From NCBI GenBank assembly GCA_938021675.1, contig CALIFY010000063.1:1-64000 (forward strand): a stretch of 64,000 nucleotides of DNA, written 5' to 3'. Every line of letters starts with the position of its first letter. Positions within the stretch are counted from its first letter, which is position 1. A program made the translations under genes and the position numbers. Below, piece by piece: positions 63,605-64,000 of the stretch. The notes under the pieces are model-generated. The model did no database searches and was not told the origin of the DNA. It saw nothing but the letters and a program-made list of their open reading frames with translations. Source of the stretch: an uncultured Acidimicrobiales bacterium (GTDB taxonomy: Bacteria > Actinomycetota > Acidimicrobiia > Acidimicrobiales > SZUA-35).

Positions 63605-64000
63605 GTGCGTACAATTCCGGATTCGGTGGTGGTCGGGATCGGCAAAGGGGGTAGCTGCAAGACAACCCTTTCGACACAGTTGGCCGGGATCTGGGCCAGC
63701 GAAGGAAAACGTATCCTTCTGGCCGACCTCGATATGCAGGCGTCGGCTTCCAAAGTTGTCGGCCTAGACCCAGGTCAACACGGCGATGGCCGCCATCTCA
63801 TGGATTCGGTTATGTACGGCGACGAGCTGGTGACGGTCAAGGCCAGGGACAATTTGGAAATCGTGGTCGCTGGCCGCCACACAAAGACGCTGTCCAATCA
63901 CCTCGTGACGGCAGCGAACGGTCCGGAGTCGTTCGCGCTTCCGTTTGAGAAGGTCGTAGCATCCGGTCGATTCGATCGACTGGTCTTCGATTTGCCGCCG
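63605..64000 (+). CDS. parA: ParA-family ATPase, 5' part only (runs off the window)
   Basis: The first 132 codons are open to the window end. GTG 63605 follows GGAGG with 9-base spacing. The deviant Walker A reads GIGKGGSCKTTLS, where the family almost always has Gly before Lys (KGGxGKTT). It is followed by Walker A' LLADLDMQASASKVVG and, at the edge, the Walker B start RLVFDLPP. ParA ATPases segregate chromosomes or plasmids with ParB. The position after trxA suggests the chromosomal partition gene, but the Cys and unusual local sequence leave room for a paralogue. No parS-like site was seen. Confidence 0.8.
   Translation, partial: MRTIPDSVVVGIGKGGSCKTTLSTQLAGIWASEGKRILLADLDMQASASKVVGLDPGQHGDGRHLMDSVMYGDELVTVKARDNLEIVVAGRHTKTLSNHLVTAANGPESFALPFEKVVASGRFDRLVFDLPP

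Overview
The window looks like chromosomal DNA of a high-GC actinobacterium, and an Acidimicrobiia-like organism fits best. The pointers are the GC-rich codon use, GTG starts, a homodimeric AceE-like E1, a mycobacterial-style FAAL/PKS/MMPL lipid locus, a form I CO dehydrogenase cluster, and trxB-trxA followed by parA, an arrangement usual close to an actinobacterial origin. No 16S or other species-level marker is present, so the taxonomic call is inference.

Positions 1-3,170 are accessory DNA. They hold an AT-richer secreted protein built from 19-residue beta-roll repeats, a 3' fragment of tRNA-Ser(GCU) that looks like an integration scar, an uncharacterised two-gene operon and a broken IS3-type transposase. 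From 3,171 to 10,080 come small secreted, lipoprotein and membrane proteins, a double GNAT acetyltransferase and a subtilisin-like protease, several ending in strong hairpins. From 10,350 to 18,722 an OmpA-domain membrane protein is followed by a branched-chain-amino-acid-type ABC importer with extreme gene fusion: LivH-LivM-LivG in one polypeptide and LivF fused to a short-chain dehydrogenase. From 18,801 to 26,280 there is a two-domain VOC protein, an AceE-like E1, an MscS channel, a DUF2889-like protein behind a tandem direct repeat, and a protein joining a membrane anchor, an OmpA domain and a BMP/PnrA-type ligand-binding domain.

Positions 26,295-49,606, all on the minus strand, form a lipid or polyketide biosynthetic locus of about 23 kb. 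Reading with transcription: an acyl-CoA dehydrogenase, an MMPL exporter, a 3308-aa FAAL-ACP-KS-AT-ACP-KS-AT-KR-ACP synthase, a 1591-aa KS-(relic AT)-DH-ACP-reductase, a P450, a Tat-exported GMC oxidoreductase, an SDR and a phosphopantetheinyl transferase. The last six genes overlap or are 2 bp apart, so they are almost certainly one operon. The predicted logic is fatty-acid activation, two extensions, reductive release to an aldehyde or alcohol, oxidation, and export.

An ECF sigma/membrane anti-sigma pair follows (49,758-51,427), then a small membrane protein and a FetB-like permease. Positions 52,886-60,305 (minus) are a complete aerobic CO dehydrogenase operon, coxM-S-L followed by xdhC-like, mobA-like, coxD and coxE genes. 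It faces a divergent LysR gene across a 100-bp spacer with two perfect inverted repeats. The right end carries trxB, trxA, a textbook terminator and the start of a ParA-family ATPase cut by the window edge.
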